The position numbers and the translations under genes are program-made. From Myroides guanonis (GTDB lineage: Bacteria > Bacteroidota > Bacteroidia > Flavobacteriales > Flavobacteriaceae), in the NCBI RefSeq assembly GCF_900114085.1, contig NZ_FORU01000015.1, positions 1 to 64,000 on the forward strand: 64,000 nt of DNA. Reading direction: 5' to 3'. The notes under the pieces are model-generated. The model did no database searches. It saw only the letters and a list, made by a program, of their open reading frames with translations, and had not been told where the DNA came from. Shown here piece by piece: positions 63,686 through 64,000 of this stretch. How positions within the stretch are numbered: position 1 is the stretch's first letter; the number at the start of each line of letters is the position of its first letter.

Positions 63686-64000
63686 TTATTTGATTTTTTT
63701 AAACTCAAAATAAATATCCATTTCTTCGTTAGAAACGTTTGCTTTTAGCTTTTCGTCTTCAAACCAATATTTAATCTGATTAGGAAAATCTAATGAGTCG
63801 TTAATACAAATAAATTCGTTATTTCGTATTTCTGTTATTTTGAATTCTATAGGGGTTCTTTCCTCATGAGTTTGAACAAAAAAACTCCATTTATCATTTG
63901 CCTTTCTTAATTGCATTTTCTCAAGACTTATAGTGTCACCTTTTTGAATTGTAAATCCAATTCCTGAAAATTCGGTCGGACTTATTTTAGTCCAACTTTC
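63686..64000 (-). CDS. DUF6265-type protein, 5' end cut by the window
   Basis: The open frame runs from the stop at 63686 to the last base of the window, at least 104 residues, starting ESWTKISPTEFSGIGFTIQK. The ATG at 63916 is internal. The pattern (TEFSGIGFTIQKGDTIS, LDFPNQIKYW, a final beta-rich stretch) fits DUF6265, a small exported lipocalin-like family of Bacteroidota. The N-terminus and any signal peptide are outside the window. Function unknown. Confidence 0.7.
   Translation of the reverse strand, partial: ESWTKISPTEFSGIGFTIQKGDTISLEKMQLRKANDKWSFFVQTHEERTPIEFKITEIRNNEFICINDSLDFPNQIKYWFEDEKLKANVSNEEMDIYFEFKKIK

Overview
This window comes from a low-GC member of the Bacteroidota, family Flavobacteriaceae. 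The evidence is repeated -7 promoter elements of the TAnnTTTG type, the near absence of Shine-Dalgarno sequences, lipoproteins with SDD-type surface-export signals, a TonB receptor with a carboxypeptidase-regulatory-like N-terminus, and families typical of the phylum (DUF4293, BT_3928, DUF1599, DUF4268, a GlmU-like protein, Rho with a long insertion). A Myroides-like organism is my guess, not something I can prove here.

Layout. 1-1100 is the end of an rRNA operon (5S gene), followed by an unusual series of six intrinsic terminators and degenerate ~56-bp repeats, with no protein gene. 1.1-21 kb is mostly core genome: SWIM protein, Lrp-type regulator with an EamA exporter, rpsA, pepT, purB, lpdA, ABC exporter with truA, an M64 peptidase, a YfcE-like phosphodiesterase, DUF4293, rho and katA. 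22-27 kb holds a cyanophycin system: isoaspartyl peptidase and cyanophycinase divergent from cyanophycin synthetase.

27-41.5 kb is a urease and nickel island: hypA-hypB-ureE-like-FecCD permease-ATPase-GNAT, then a promoter, a small ORF and a structured leader, then ureABC-ureEFG-ureD, then an AraC regulator, a metal/metallophore-binding lipoprotein and a TonB receptor. The two main promoters of the island, 4.2 kb apart, share 33 of 44 positions, which suggests one regulon. Cyanophycin is an Asp-Arg polymer. Its breakdown gives arginine, and arginine can give urea, so the neighbouring storage and urease clusters make metabolic sense together; no arginase is in the window.

42-48 kb is accessory: a lipoprotein, a fused MerT/MerP-like transporter with a GDCC small protein, a candidate small RNA, two acetyltransferases, and two surface lipoproteins (one BtuG-like) under a cobalamin riboswitch. 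48-64 kb returns to housekeeping and envelope genes: GlmU-like, Omp85-like, DUF4268, NUDIX, acyltransferase, tpiA, TlpA, lone DppB-like permease, BT_3928, DUF1599, folP, a DUF839/PhoX-like lipoprotein followed by a di-haem peroxidase fusion, DsrE-like, thioredoxin, and a DUF6265 gene cut by the window edge.

The strongest candidates for something undescribed are the shared urease/nickel promoter, the ureA leader RNA with two mutually exclusive helices, and the physical link between cyanophycin turnover and a HypA/HypB-assisted urease. Several starts were moved because a clear promoter lies on or downstream of the longest possible start.
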